DNA of 25,479 nucleotides from Ophiothrix spiculata. Lineage: Eukaryota; Echinodermata; Ophiuroidea; Amphilepidida; Ophiotrichidae. The position numbers were made by a program, and so were the translations under genes. The stretch lies in assembly GCA_000969725.1 (NCBI GenBank), contig JXSR01S065002.1, one strand, 5' to 3'. Under the pieces are notes generated by a model. The model worked only from the letters and a program-made list of their open reading frames with translations. It was not told where the DNA came from and did no database searches. This document shows, piece by piece, positions 1 to 8,828 of the stretch. Position 1 is the first letter of the stretch. Each line of letters opens with the position of its first letter.

Positions 1-310
1 CATCGCTATCAAATAGTTTGCCAAATGAAAGGTTCAGGCTATTTCAGCCAATTTGGGAAATATCTTGTGCTCAACTATTTTGACCATATCGCTATCAAAT
101 AGTTTGCCAAATGAAAGGTTCAGGCTATTTCAGCCAATGGGAAATATCTTGTGCTCAACTATTTTGACCATATCATCGCTATCAAATAGTTTGCCAAATG
201 AAAGGTTCAGGCTATTTCAGCCAATTTGGGAAAAATCCTGTGCTCAACTATTGCGACCATACCATCCCTATCAAATAGTTTGCCAAATGAAAGGATCAGG
301 CTATTTTACA
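1..310. repeat. Tandem repeat, ~87 bp unit, four copies
   Basis: Four head-to-tail copies begin near 2, 88, 175 and 264, each anchored on ctatcaaatagtttgccaaa and followed by a gctcaactatt segment. Spacings are 86, 87 and 89 bp, with small indels (a missing ttt and an added atc in the third). The array is open across one frame by chance, but the periods are not all multiples of three and the frame does not survive in the single related copy at 1027-1093, so it is not read as coding. It probably arose by amplification of that single unit. Confidence 0.9.
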
Positions 311-329
311 CAATTTAGGAAATTAGCAG

Positions 330-640
330 CTGGAGTAAAAGCTACAATTTTCCAGTTGGTGCTCGGTTGAGCTAGTCATACAGCAGAAGACATATAGAAG
401 TGGGTGGCGTTATGAGGAGATATGAAGGTTGGCTAGCCTTATCATGGGACAACATTTTGGAACAATCCCTCCATGGTTGGATGCCGAGACCATTTAAAGA
501 AGTTATGAGAATAATCAGGTTTGGAATTGATGAGCACAGCATGTGGAGGTGTGATCACATCACTGGTAGTTCCGTCTTCAAGAGCACACCACACAGGATT
601 TATCTGCATGGTGTTGGTTTGCAGTTTGTACAGGTTAGAG
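330..640 (+). pseudogene. Duplicated block with FGIDEH...WRCDHITG reading frame, copy 1a
   Basis: Nucleotide similarity to 7718-8040 runs through gagctagtcatac, the ggttggctag segment and the stretch encoding FGIDEHSMWRCDHITG followed by STPHRIYLHGVGL. The same frame is open in both copies across that part, which suggests an ancestral exon. This copy has lost about 50 bp between gtgggtgg and gatatgaagg relative to the second copy, so the upstream part is out of frame. The family is not recognised. A GTG-initiated 83-codon frame at 400 exists but has no start context to support it. It may be the N-terminal part of the transposase-related locus that follows. Confidence 0.45.
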
Positions 641-768
641 AATTCAGCTGAAGAAAAGGTGAAACAAGTGTTGGATCATAATATGTCTCTGGCAGAGGCC
701 GTGCGCAGCCTGATGCTTATTGAGAGAACAAGCAACAGTGAAGCAAGCCATGCCAAGTTTGTGCAGAA
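634..768 (+). pseudogene. Possible exon, charged helical segment (unknown family)
   Basis: A stretch bounded by a possible acceptor (tttgtacag before 634) and a possible donor (AAG/GTTTCC at 768) encodes a strongly protein-like segment including AEEKVKQVLDHNMSLAEAVR and then SLMLIERTSNSEASHAKF. It is predicted helical and charged. It sits between two partial copies of the FGIDEH block and has no counterpart in the second locus near 8040, so either it was lost there or it was brought in here. No family is recognised. Confidence 0.4.
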
Positions 769-1026
769 GGTTTCCAGTTGGTATCAAGTTGGTGCTCAGT
801 TGAGCTAGTCAGACACCATCAGAAGGATACTTGTATATCTAAAGATGTGTGATTGTGGGTGGAATATAAATAAGTCAACACATGGGAGATTGTAGTTTGC
901 AGTTTGTACCCTATCTGCGAGGATACAGGTAATGATAATGGACCAGTCATCAGATAGGGAAATCTACAGTGCCACAAATACATTTGTAAAAAGTGCACAG
1001 AGATTTGTTGTCTTGTTTGATTGTGC
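769..1026 (+). pseudogene. Second, partial copy of the FGIDEH-locus block (copy 1b)
   Basis: From tttccagttggt onward this repeats 330-390 and then matches 7735-8160: gagctagtcag, gtgggtggaatat, cacatgggagat, then gtaatgataatggaccagtc and cacagagatttgtt. Compared with the second locus it lacks the middle part that encodes the FGIDEH segment. The result in locus 1 is a partial tandem duplication of about 430 bp. There are frameshifts throughout, so it is unlikely to be translated. Confidence 0.5.
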
Positions 1027-1135
1027 GTAACTATTGCAACTATGCCATTGCTATCAAATAGTTTGCCAAATGAAAGGATCAGGCTATTTCACCAAATGAA
1101 AGGTTGTCATGTTTGATTGTATTCAACTATTGTGA
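1027..1135. repeat. Single dispersed copy of the window-start satellite unit
   Basis: Contains ctatcaaatagtttgccaaa and the downstream tgaaaggatcaggctatttc motif of the 1-310 array, flanked on both sides by versions of the caactattg(t/c)gacca segment. It lies exactly where the second locus (8150-8180) has only the caactattgccacc segment, pointing to local expansion in locus 1. Confidence 0.7.
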
Positions 1136-1152
1136 CCATGGCATGAATTACT

Positions 1153-1698
1153 TGACTTACAGCGCCAATGTGACTTCGAAGCGTTAATGGACAGTGACAG
1201 AGAAGTTGTGTTTCACATTTGCAGATATATTATACATGCAATGAGAAAACATTATTATAAATTGAAAGCCAAAGCTGCAATAATGCTGCAAATATTAGAT
1301 GTGCTGACTGCTGAAGTTTGTGTTTCTTCAAAATGGACTGACATGTTAGATCGTGGGGGTCTTGATAGGCCTTCAGAGAAGTTTTTAAAATTAGTAGTAC
1401 AGATAGAACGCTGGGTGCGGGAAGTGGTCCATGTTAACAACTTGAGATCTGACAGACTTATGATATAATTCACTATCATCTTTTGAGAACTACTTGGGAG
1501 AACATGATTACAAATGACAGCGTTGATATCAAATGGTTGGTACTTGAACATCTTGGACTCTTCTTAAAAATGCGTGGTTTTGCTATAACTAGATTGATAT
1601 GCAAAGATTTGCAACGAAAAAGAAAAGCATCCAAAATTGCATCTGGAACAACGAAAGCTTTGCAGAAAGAACTAAAACAACTTTCTACAAGCACCTGA
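1153..1698 (+). pseudogene. P-element/THAP9-like transposase, C-terminal domain, copy 1 (broken)
   Basis: The frame opens with a segment containing ELLDLQRQCDFEAL, then VVFHICRYIIHAMRKHYYKL, KWTDMLDRGGLDRPSEKF and an amphipathic stretch, and resumes in another frame at about 1483 with the C-terminal FLKMRGFAITRLICKDLQRK and a Lys-rich tail. A hydrophobic pseudo-His segment, a GGL..PS motif, and a final basic helix following an FxKxR-type segment are the layout of the C-terminal region of P-element/THAP9-like transposases. The DDE catalytic residues would lie upstream and are not present. Relative to the copy at 8829 it has a 9-bp in-frame loss after 1308 and a 13-bp loss near 1463 that creates the frameshift and stop. 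The family call is by motif layout, not by search; other DDE families with similar tails are possible. Confidence 0.6.
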
Positions 1699-1768
1699 AG
1701 ATGGACATCATTACATGAACAAATGTAGGACTTAATTAAAGGAACAAAGCACTTGTTGCCTCATAACA

Positions 1769-2152
1769 ATTCTCCCAACAATGTATAGATTGGGATCGAA
1801 GGCCTTAAAGGATTCATTTTAACACGGGAACTCAATCTGATGGCGCTACAAAACCGCATATAGCAAGAATGACAAATAGAAGACAGGCAAACATACCAAC
1901 CGATGAGATTAAATCTAAAGGTGTTGTAGAGCAGAGGCTGATTCAAAGCATAATGTTCAGAGGCTGAATGTTCTGGAAACTGTAGTTTAGAAAGGCCCAG
2001 TTACAACTTCCGATGATGGTTTATTTACCATATTGGTTATGGCCAAGTTGGTTGTTGTGGCTGGGAAGAAACACTGATACCCTTGTTATCATTATAATAC
2101 ACTTGTTTGGGAGTGACTGGAAAAGGAACAACACATAATCATTACGAATCAT
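1769..2152 (+). repeat. Unit A, copy 1: degenerate coding-like block following the transposase
   Basis: First of three copies (others 8361-8812 and 9473-9957) starting at ttctcccaacaatgtataga and ending at the catgtggaaatgtctgttca segment. In one frame it can be read as ARMTNRRQANIPTDEIKSKG and, after a shift, RLNVLETVV...DDGLFTILVMAKLVVV. Copy 2 reads RLNVLESEVTSDDSLFTILV in the same alignment, so the changes partly respect a reading frame. It is interpreted as a decayed exon of the same locus as the transposase and the homeodomain-like exon. Confidence 0.6.
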
Positions 2153-2407
2153 GTGGAAATGTCTGTTCATCCAGTTAAAATAGAAGACCTGAAAGTAATG
2201 GACGCATGGTCACTAGCCATGGCCTTCTTGCTACTGAAATGGATCAACAAACAGAATGACGCGAAGAGAAGACACCAACCAGAGCAAGTAGAAACTCTGA
2301 AGAGATACTGGGAAGAGGGAATGGAATCATCAAGTACACCTGAGCTGAAGGTGCAGGTGTCAGCAGCAGCTAGGGAGACTGGTCTTACAACATATCAAGT
2401 GAAGGTA
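2153..2407 (+). CDS. Homeodomain-like exon (internal exon, partial)
   Basis: The open frame encodes about 85 residues ending at an AAG/GTAAAA donor at 2407/2408. The last ~48 residues look like a homeodomain: a basic arm (AKRRHQPEQ), helix 1 (ETLKRYWEEGM), helix 2 (ELKVQVSAAARETGL) and the start of the recognition helix (TTYQVK), where the intron interrupts. Splitting a homeobox within helix 3 is a common intron position. No downstream exon with the expected W.xN recognition-helix end was found. The upstream part (EMSVHPVKIEDLKVMDAW) is conserved at DNA level at 8801 and 9870, but those copies lose the homeodomain part. The first codon is not a real start; the frame continues from unit A. Homeodomain assignment is by pattern, so moderate confidence; a transposase-type HTH is the alternative. 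Confidence 0.5.
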
Positions 2408-3496
2408 AAATTTGAATTTATTGTTCGATAGCTAATACATTTGTGATGTGGCAAAGGGTACATCATTGAATCCTGGTCGGCTGAAGTTGAAAAATGACTG
2501 GAAAAGGTTGTTGTGTGGTCAATTTTCAGGTCTAGTAAAATTGGGTTCCTTATGACATGTATATTGTCAACAAGAGAAATAGATACAATTCCACATGCAG
2601 ATAGACGACAACTACAATGTAGGTTAATATCTAGACATGGAACACGACGATTTGAAATCCCAATATATCTATTGATCTTATTCAACAGTTTATAGATAGG
2701 CGAGGTCACGCCAATTTAGCACCAGCACATCAGAGCACATGTACTCAACATGTATACTTGAACACACAACAGTAAAACCAATGAAATAATGACCAACAAT
2801 TATGTTGTATACAGGACGTATACAGTTTGGATTAGAAAAACCATTGTTTTCAGTATATTTAGCTGGTTATTAATGTTATCTACAGACTATTACCTAACTT
2901 ATACGCTGATCAAATCCCGAATTAACATACTAGAAAAGGCAAATTATAGTGGATTGTCGTACAATTTTTACTAGACATCTGTGGTATTTTCGGCATGGTG
3001 TAAAACGCCAGTCAAACGCCTCTAAAAATCAACATTTTCAGCATATTCGATCACGTTAATTTACATTTTTTCTGCCGATAATATTTTTCATAGTCTCAAC
3101 ATGATTATTTGACTAAGTTTATAAAGCATTGACTGAAAGTTTTCCTAATCTTGTAAAAATAAATTTATCATTGTTTTTTCTATGGGTTTGCATTGCACAT
3201 TTAGAGTACGGTAATGATGACATCATAATAGGGGCGCGGCAGAGGTGTAACCAATCACAGGGCTAACAGTCATTATAATTAGATCAATATCGACGGGGTA
3301 ATTGAAACTGTTTTGTTGCTATTGGAACAATGCGCTTCAAATGGTTGTGGGAATATGAAGGTTCGTTTGGAAATTACATATTTCTGATGAAGGGAGTTCT
3401 GAAGAAATATGTAAATTAACTTTTCCTTAAAGTCACTTATAAATATCAAATCCAAAACAACATGTAAATAGTGTTTTTCATCTCATCATTGGTCTG
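2408..3496. other. No recognisable gene
   Basis: AT-rich non-coding sequence. Short open frames on both strands (for example 2395-2709 minus and 2789-2974 plus) have no motif, no repeat partner in the window and cysteine/isoleucine-rich translations typical of random AT-rich DNA. A short GC-richer patch (ggggcgcggcagagg near 3231) is the only compositional feature. It may be intron sequence downstream of the homeodomain-like exon. Confidence 0.5.
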
Positions 3497-3751
3497 TTGC
3501 AAGTTTACATTTCTGTCAAAGCCCAATCATCAATCATATGGCACTATCCACCCGTATTAATAATCTCTGAAGTTTGTTCAGCCTACATGTATTATGCCAT
3601 TTCAAAGATTGGACAGAGAACATGCTTCTGTCAAACACCTTGTCCATGCATTCGTCATCTTGCACCTGGATGCCAACAACTGTTTGTAACAAACCTTACC
3701 CAAAACTGCTTTCATGAAGTTATAACAAGTCAATATTCAAAACTATCTTGA
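3497..3751 (+). pseudogene. Possible RecQ-like helicase C-lobe exon (degenerate)
   Basis: The segment encoding SEVCSAYMYYAISKIGQR resembles the start of the second RecA-like lobe of RecQ-type helicases, where an S/T-x-x-x-C-x-x-x-Y-x-Y pattern follows the conserved IxYCxS strand. The remainder (TPCPCIRHLAPGCQ) is Cys/Pro-rich and may be out of frame. It lies about 470 bp upstream of an unmistakable RecQ motif VI exon on the same strand, which is the main reason for the call. No clear splice sites can be fixed at either end. Confidence 0.35.
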
Positions 3752-4025
3752 CGTACATTTTGTACTTAAAACAGTTTATACCAAATTTTTTTTTATATCT
3801 AATATCTGCATGCTTGTAATTATCCAAAGAAAACCGGAAGATAGCAATAATAAAGGGAGAAACAGTTCAAAGAAAATCTATAGCACTGAACAACAGAAGA
3901 CCATCACGTCAAACAGTCTGCAGGAGGCATTTTATGCGGAAGTTTATGAGTGGCAAATGTAAGGCTGTAGTTCACCACTATATATTTGCCATGTTATTTA
4001 AAACACCTAAATTTTGTCTGCCTTC

Positions 4026-4105
4026 CTGTATATATGTGATGACTCACCCTGAAAAGAGGAACTTTGTGACAGAACAATTTTCAAGAAACTGGTAGAGAAT
4101 ATTTT
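4026..4105 (+). pseudogene. Possible RecQ-like exon remnant (HPEKRNFVTEQFSRN)
   Basis: A short frame reads MTHPEKRNFVTEQFSRN and is followed by CTG/GTAGAG, a possible donor. In RecQ-type helicases a T/SPxxxKxxVxxxF segment precedes the ATxAFGMGVD motif V strand, so the position and order fit with the 4224 exon. The phase does not match the next exon directly, so an exon carrying the FGMG residues is either missing or unrecognised. Confidence 0.3.
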
Positions 4106-4223
4106 GGCATTTTAAATCATGTGATCTGGTTGTACCCAATCAGTTCAATCAAATGGACTACTATGATATACAGATAACAACACTCTGAAATACACTTCCA
4201 CAATTTTTTTTTTATCATACAGG

Positions 4224-4375
4224 TGTTGATATACCAGATGTCCGACATGTTTGTATTTGGGGCACACCAAATTCCATTTTGGAAATGTGGCAGCAGGTGG
4301 GCAGAGCGGGAAGGGATAGGAATTCAGCTATTGCGTCTATTTTTGCTACCAAAGTCTCACATTGTCAGCAATAGG
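4224..4375 (+). CDS. RecQ-like DNA helicase exon with motifs V/VI (3' end, partial)
   Basis: After a strong acceptor (long T tract then catacag at 4223) the frame reads VDIPDVRHVCIWGTPNSILE and MWQQVGRAGRDRNSAI and ends with ATKVSHCQQ and a stop at 4373. The QxxGRxGRD box is helicase motif VI (ATP hydrolysis coupling, arginine fingers), and GVDIPDV is the end of motif V, both in the form seen in RecQ-type SF2 helicases. The glycine of GVD must come from a preceding phase-1 exon. This is the C-lobe; the N-lobe exons amplified at 12.8-20.4 kb belong to the same broad family but are not obviously the same gene. It is intact over its length and could be a functional last exon of the lobe, though neighbouring exons are poor. 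Confidence 0.75.
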
Positions 4376-4553
4376 AGTGTATAAGAAAGGTGGTGAAGAC
4401 GAGTAAGAACAAAAACAAAAATTCCAGAAGGTGTATCAGGGCACAAGTATTACAATATCGCAGTGTCCAAGGTATGGATACTAGTGTTAAGCAATTAAAC
4501 AAATGTTGTTCTATCTGTAAAGGGTCATTCTAAATTGGGTGATAATCAAACAG

Positions 4554-4847
4554 TCATATCTTAGGCCAATCTGCTATTTCTGACAAGATTAAGTCACTAA
4601 ATTTTCAGCAAAAGCCACAGGGAGATAGATATAGTTGGAGACACCAGCATGTATTAGTCTCGCTTCCCTCACCTTTCGCCTCTGGCCTGGTCTCTCTCGC
4701 ATCGCAGATTACACAGATTACAACAAAAATCCAGTCTTTGACATAATCTAATACATGCTGGCGTCTCCAACTATATCTCCCCTGCGGCTTTTGCTGAAAA
4801 TGTAGTGACTTACTCTGTTAGAAATAGCAGACTGGCTGTAGATATGA
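4554..4847. mobile_element. Foldback (hairpin) MITE-like element 1
   Basis: Two inverted arms of about 100 bp, 4554-4657 and 4748-4847, enclose a ~90-base loop. Shared arm blocks include gtcactaaattttcagcaaa against its complement at 4797-4816, the tatagttggagac block, and ccagcatgtattag at the inner ends. Mismatches and one small duplication (agatagata) show age. There are no coding motifs. The outer ends are tcatatct-like; no clear target duplication was found. Confidence 0.8.
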
Positions 4848-4909
4848 GAGCTGCAGCATTGCCAAGCAGTTCATAAGCTACAGTCAGAAACCTTATCAAG
4901 GAACAAGCA

Positions 4910-5102
4910 AAATGGCTGATACCACCACCAGAAGGCGCTCCTTCGATAATGATCAAGTGATAGACAAACAATATCATTTAATAGCAGACAAGAAGCTGTG
5001 AACATCTGTTATTACCAGTGTTCTTGCAGCAGAGTTGAAAAATGAGGGAAAGCTTCAGGAGAAAGAAATTTTCAAAGCCAGGAAACTACCTCCTCAATAG
5101 AG
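4910..5102 (+). pseudogene. Decayed gene, N-terminal part (unknown family)
   Basis: An ATG at 4912 opens a frame reading ADTTTRRRSFDNDQVIDKQY and HLIADKKL, hits a TGA, and continues in frame with TSVITSVLAAELKNEGKLQE and KEIFKARKLPPQ to a stop. The amino-acid composition is strongly protein-like and a single stop interrupts it, indicating a pseudogene or a sequencing change. It is followed after a small tandem repeat by more coding-like pieces to 5935, read here as parts of one decayed gene. No family is recognised. Confidence 0.45.
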
Positions 5103-5119
5103 ATTCTGAACATATCCTG

Positions 5120-5199
5120 CAATCTACAATCCCTTACGGCTCTGATGAAACCCACAGAACAATCTCCAACCCCTTACGGCACTGATGATACCCACAGAA
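5120..5199. repeat. Two-copy tandem repeat, ~40 bp
   Basis: Two adjacent copies share caatct(a/c)caa(t/c)ccct, then tacggc(t/a)ctgatga and acccacagaa. They lie between the two halves of the decayed gene and may have contributed to its disruption. Confidence 0.75.
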
Positions 5200-5221
5200 C
5201 AGAGGTTTTGAAAGCTAATAA

Positions 5222-5935
5222 GTGTCCGTCTAAATGCTGTAGTTAAGCAACAAGTTAAAGCTAATGATGGCACACTCCGGGATGAAATCAATGCAAAAGT
5301 GTCTGTGCTTCAACAAAACAGAGTCAAAGATATGTGACAACTGTGGTCACATTAACAATATATGTTTCATCAATTGTAGGCAATGTAAGAGCCCTTTGGA
5401 GACACCAATGTTTGCTGAAGAGGAACCTGTTAGATCCAAATCTCAGTCTGTGAAAGTTACAAGGATATCAATGGGGCAAGGTTTGAAAGTGGTGGTAATG
5501 AAATCAGGTGGTTTTCATGAAGAGCTATACCAGGATATAAAGTCAGGCCATCCTAGCTGAAGTGCCACCAAGGCTTCATGTAAGGGACCCTATCTTTGTT
5601 AATCTTAACTCTTATGTTATGAAAGAGTGACTCATGTGCTGAGAGAAATAGGGAGTGATGTTGGCATTGACAGGTACTATCCAAATAGCTCTAGAAGGTG
5701 GTGAAATGTTGTATGTGATGGTTTACCATATATCCTTGCATTGAACATAATAAGGAACACTTATTGGTGCCAACAATGCGACACTGGATTCTATGGAAGT
5801 GACACAATGAAGACTCATGACTTGCATGACAATTAGTATGGATAGCAGCAAATTTGTGCTAATGACCGATGTATTTATTAAGAAGTCTAGCATGAAGAGG
5901 AGAATATGCATGTCATGCTTAAGGGTTTACTTACG
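5222..5935 (+). pseudogene. Decayed gene with zinc-ribbon-like Cys cluster (unknown family)
   Basis: Coding-like pieces in successive frames: RLNAVVKQQVKANDGTLRDE followed by INAKVSVLQQNRVKDM (5228-5334); then, shifted, CDNCGHINNICFINCRQCKS (in the 5264-5560 frame, ending MKSGGFHEELYQDIKSGHPS); then AILAEVPPRLHVRDPIFVNL, and ERVTHVLREIGSDVGIDRYY, VVCDGLPYILALNIIRNTYW and CQQCDTGFYGSDTMKTHD (about 5625-5822). Two CxxC pairs in the middle (CDNC, CRQC) suggest a zinc ribbon, and the CQQC...H at the end may be another zinc site. The CDGLPY segment resembles a motif seen in multi-copy uncharacterised invertebrate proteins, but that is from memory and unverified. At least three frameshifts and several stops make it a pseudogene. 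Confidence 0.5.
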
Positions 5936-6091
5936 TTAGTAAATGCTATGCATGTACTTCTTAACAATTTTTTTTCAATCATTCTTAACAAATCTTTTTC
6001 AAAGAAAGCAAGACTTATGTTAAAATTATTTTGGTTTGAAGTTGATAATCTGTATAGGTCAAGTTTTTAAGTTCATGCTTCCAGAAGATTT

Positions 6092-6265
6092 TGCGAAAGG
6101 GACCATTTTTCCGAAAGGGAACATTCTTAAGGCGAAAGCATTTTACTGAAAGATTCCAAAGAATACTATCTGTGAAGTGAGTTTGATGGATTAAAGGAAT
6201 AGTCTAAAATTCAAGGAGTGAAGTCTGTTCCTCAATCCTACTGCAGTGTATTTTCTTACAAGTTG
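6092..6265. repeat. Dispersed repeat, copy 1 (uninterrupted)
   Basis: Matches 6425-6491 plus 7199-7295. Shared segments are gaaagattc(c/t)aaaga, ctatctgtgaagtg, gagtttgatggatt(t)aaggaatag and tcctcaatcctac to cttacaagttg. It contains the undisrupted site ctgtgaagtgagtttgatgg (6170-6189) into which the LINE inserted in the other copy. Confidence 0.85.
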
Positions 6266-6424
6266 GTAATGTAGGATTCTATCACCTACAACTTACAGCG
6301 CGTCTCAGCATAAATTTACAGTGGTGTGCAAACACCAAGTGTCAACCCGGCCAAGCTTGACATCGTCATACTCATAATCCGATTTAAACTGGTTGAAACT
6401 CAATTACATGAGGCAGCTGCCAGC

Positions 6425-7295
6425 TACAAAAGGGATCATTTTTATGAAAGCATTTTTCTGAAAGATTCTAAAGACTGCTATCTGTGAAGTGTATTCTTCT
6501 TGACAACACCTTGGAATTAAAAGATCATGTTAAAAATGTTTGCCGAAAAGCATCTTTTGGAATATATAAGATCGGCTGTATTCGCAAGTACTTAGATCGT
6601 GCCACAACAGAACGCCTTGTTCATGCTTTTGTTTCGATCCTCTCATTTGGATTGCAATAATTCTATTTTGTATGGTATTACTAACAACATTTTGTCGTCT
6701 CTCCAACGTGTGCAGAACTCCGCAGCTAGACTGATCTCATGTACCAAGCGTCACGAACATATTTCGCCGATTTTGCAGGATCTTCATTGGTTGACTGTAC
6801 TTAAACTGATTCGCTTCAAAATATTACTTCTGACTTACAAAGCTATTAATGATCAGTCACCTGTCTACATACAGAATCTTATAACTGTATCTGCAAACAA
6901 ATCTCTTCGCTCTGGATCTCAACTTGCATTAAAACCTGGACCACGTGTAAAAACTTCTTTCTATGGTGAACATGCATTTTCTGTTGCAGCACCTAAACTC
7001 TGGAACTCCATCCCATACACCATCCGTTCTGCTGCGTCAACCAATCAATTCAAACAAATGCTTAAGACATTTTTATTCACTGATTGACTTGCTTGCTTGC
7101 TTGCTTATGTATTTTGTAGTGTATTATTGTTTTTTGTTTAGCGCTTAGGAACCGTTGTATTTTGCGCTCTATAAATGTAGTGTATTATTATTATTATTAA
7201 GTGAGTTTGATGGATTTAAGGAATAGTTTAAAATTCAAGGAGTGTGAAGTCTATTCCTCAATCCTACATACCACAGTGTCGTTTCTTACAAGTTG
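6425..7295. repeat. Dispersed repeat, copy 2 (split by a LINE)
   Basis: The left part, 6425-6491, ends in ctatctgtgaagtg and the right part, 7199-7295, resumes with aagtgagtttgatgg. The two halves together align to copy 1 at 6092-6265. The five bases aagtg occur on both sides of the inserted LINE and once in copy 1. Confidence 0.85.
6492..7198 (+). mobile_element. 5'-truncated LINE (L2/CR1-type), reverse transcriptase C-terminal region, with (ATT)n tail
   Basis: The insert encodes the end of a non-LTR retrotransposon ORF2. The first part (6495-6640) reads DNTLELKDHVKNVCRKASFG then IRKYLDRATTERLVHAFVS; a 4-base insertion near 6640 shifts the frame, after which SSHLDCNNSILYGI, LQRVQNSAARLI, LHWLTVLKLIRFKILLLTYK, and AAPKLWNSIPYTIRSA to FKQMLKTFLFTD (stop at 7085) follow. 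That LQRVQN.AARL ... HWLPV..RI.FK.LLL.YK ... LWN.LP..IR order is diagnostic for the RT thumb/C-terminus of L2/CR1-like LINEs. Endonuclease and RT catalytic (FADD) parts are absent, as expected of 5' truncation. The 3' end is AT-rich non-coding and then repeated att units. A 5-bp duplication, aagtg, flanks it (6487-6491, 7199-7203). It is non-autonomous and dead. Confidence 0.93.
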
Positions 7296-7602
7296 AACAA
7301 TTCCTTCCGGAGCTCTGAATCACCTGTTGCATTCTTGAAATGCTGTATAAACTCTCACCCTGTCTCTACTCACGCTTGGAGAGCTCATGAAAATAATTTC
7401 CCGAACATTCTTTCGGGCTGAACTCTTTTTCCATAAATTTTACCAACTTGTCATAATCCTTTTCCTTAGGGTCAATGTCATTCACACTAAGCGCTGTCAG
7501 TGCACCACCCTTGCAACATGTGGACAACTGATCCGGTACGGTTGTACCCCTTACATGCTTTAAAATGAACAAAGAAATCCTTCCATGGCGTACCACTATC
7601 AT
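7290..7602 (-). pseudogene. Decayed minus-strand coding segment (unknown family)
   Basis: On the minus strand the frame from 7602 down reads HVRGTTVPDQLSTCC, KGGALTALSVNDIDPKEKDY, DKLVKFMEKEFSPKE and FHELSKRE, reaches a stop at 7366, and continues in the same frame through one more stop to EFIQHFKNATGDSELRKELF near 7295. The composition is clearly protein-like: charged, helix-friendly and free of AT-driven bias. The apparent start at 7602 has no support; the segment probably belongs to a longer exon or gene. No family is recognised. Its plus-strand complement (7565-7891) overlaps only partly and is not credible before 7735. Confidence 0.45.
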
Positions 7603-7734
7603 AATTCAGTGCCTGTTTTTCACGCTTTGGTCTTCTCTTCAAATCTCATCCTCCTCTGAAGTGTGCAACCTCTTCCACAGCACATTGCACGCATTGTCTT
7701 GGGTTTTACACCCAGTTTCCAGATGGTGCTTGGA

Positions 7735-8240
7735 AGAGCTAGTCATACATCAGAAGACATATATTTGCATAAAGAAGTGGGTGGAATATGTGGAAAACAA
7801 CACATGGGAGATGCAATTCTTTTCCCAGGAAGATATAGAAAGGTTGGCTAGTCTTATCACAGGACACAATTTTGGAACAATCCCTCTATGATTGGATGCC
7901 AAGACCAAGAAGTGATGAGAATAAACAGGTTTGGAATTGATGAGCACGGCATGTGGAGGTGTGATCACATCACTGGTGGTTCTGTCATCAAGAGCACACC
8001 ACACAGGATTTATCTGCATGGTGTTGGTCTCTATCCAGTTTGTACGCTACCTGCAGGGATAAAGGTAATGATAATGGACCAGTCATCAGGCAAGGAAGTC
8101 TACAGTACCATAAATACCATTGTAAATAGTACACAGAGATTTGTTATCACTTTTTATGTGTTCAACTATTGCCACCATACCATTGGATCTGACAGTTTCA
8201 CTGAGGCAAAAGAAGAATCTGAAGATGAGAGAAGGATATA
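7735..8240 (+). pseudogene. FGIDEH-locus block, copy 2 (most complete)
   Basis: The best copy of the block also present at 330-640 and 769-1026. One frame carries YICIKKWVEYVENNTWEMQF, SQEDIERLASLITGHNFGTI and stops at 7889; the next frame picks up at once with EVMRINRFGIDEHGMWRCDH, then STPHRIYLHGVGL, IKVMIMDQSSGKEVYSTINT and ends with FTEAKEESEDERRI at 8238. A frameshift near 7890 joins two parts of what was probably one exon. No family is recognised. It precedes the transposase copy by about 590 bp, as copy 1 does at shorter distance, so it is likely part of the same ancestral locus. Confidence 0.5.
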
Positions 8241-8360
8241 AAAGCGCATTGCAGAAAGAACATGGAGGAGGTAACTGGAAGATAAGAATGTGAGGAGGCC
8301 GCAAAGTGTACTGTCAGAACTGCACAGCCTATCTATATGCACCATGCTTTGATTTTCACC

Positions 8361-8812
8361 ACCATAACACTTCTCCCAACAATGTATAGATTGAGAGAGA
8401 ACAAGATGTTCTAAAGCCTTAAAGGGTTCTTTTTAACACGGGAACTCAATCTGCTGGCGCTACAAACCGCATATAGCAAGAATGACAAATAAAAGACAGG
8501 CAAACATACCAACCAATGAGATTGAATATGAAGATGCTGTAGAGCAGAGGCTGATTCAAAGCATAATAATGTTCAGAGGCTGAATGTTCTGGAGTCTGAA
8601 GTAACTTCCGATGACAGTTTATTCACCATTTTGGTTATGGCCAAGTTGGTTGTTGTGGAGTTAAAGGCTGGGGACAAACACTGTCTGGCTAAGGAACAAC
8701 TCACATAATCAAAGGAAACATCATAATACACTTGTTTGGGATAACAATGATTTCAGGGAGGAGAAAAGGAACAACACACGATCAATAAGATTCATGTGGA
8801 AATGTCTGTTCA
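8361..8812 (+). repeat. Unit A, copy 2
   Basis: Starts at cttctcccaacaatgtatag and ends at catgtggaaatgtctgttca, then switches directly into the transposase copy at about 8821. The order is thus A-transposase-A here, versus transposase-A in locus 1. It retains the longest coding-like frame of the three copies (RLNVLESEVTSDDSLFTILV then MAKLVVVELKAGDKHC). Confidence 0.7.
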
Positions 8813-8828
8813 TCCAGTTATAGACGCC

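Noticed and set aside
1..310. CRISPR-like array
   Set aside because: The units are contiguous with no unique spacers, and everything else in the window is eukaryotic.
53..370. 105-codon open frame across the first satellite
   Set aside because: It arises from tandem repeat units whose period is not a multiple of three in every copy, and the frame is not kept in the single copy at 1027-1093.
2395..2709. 104-codon minus-strand frame
   Set aside because: It has no motif, no repeat partner and overlaps the splice donor region of the homeodomain-like exon.
7565..7734. N-terminal half of a 108-codon plus-strand frame
   Set aside because: It is antisense to a better coding-like minus-strand segment; only the part after 7735 matches the duplicated block.
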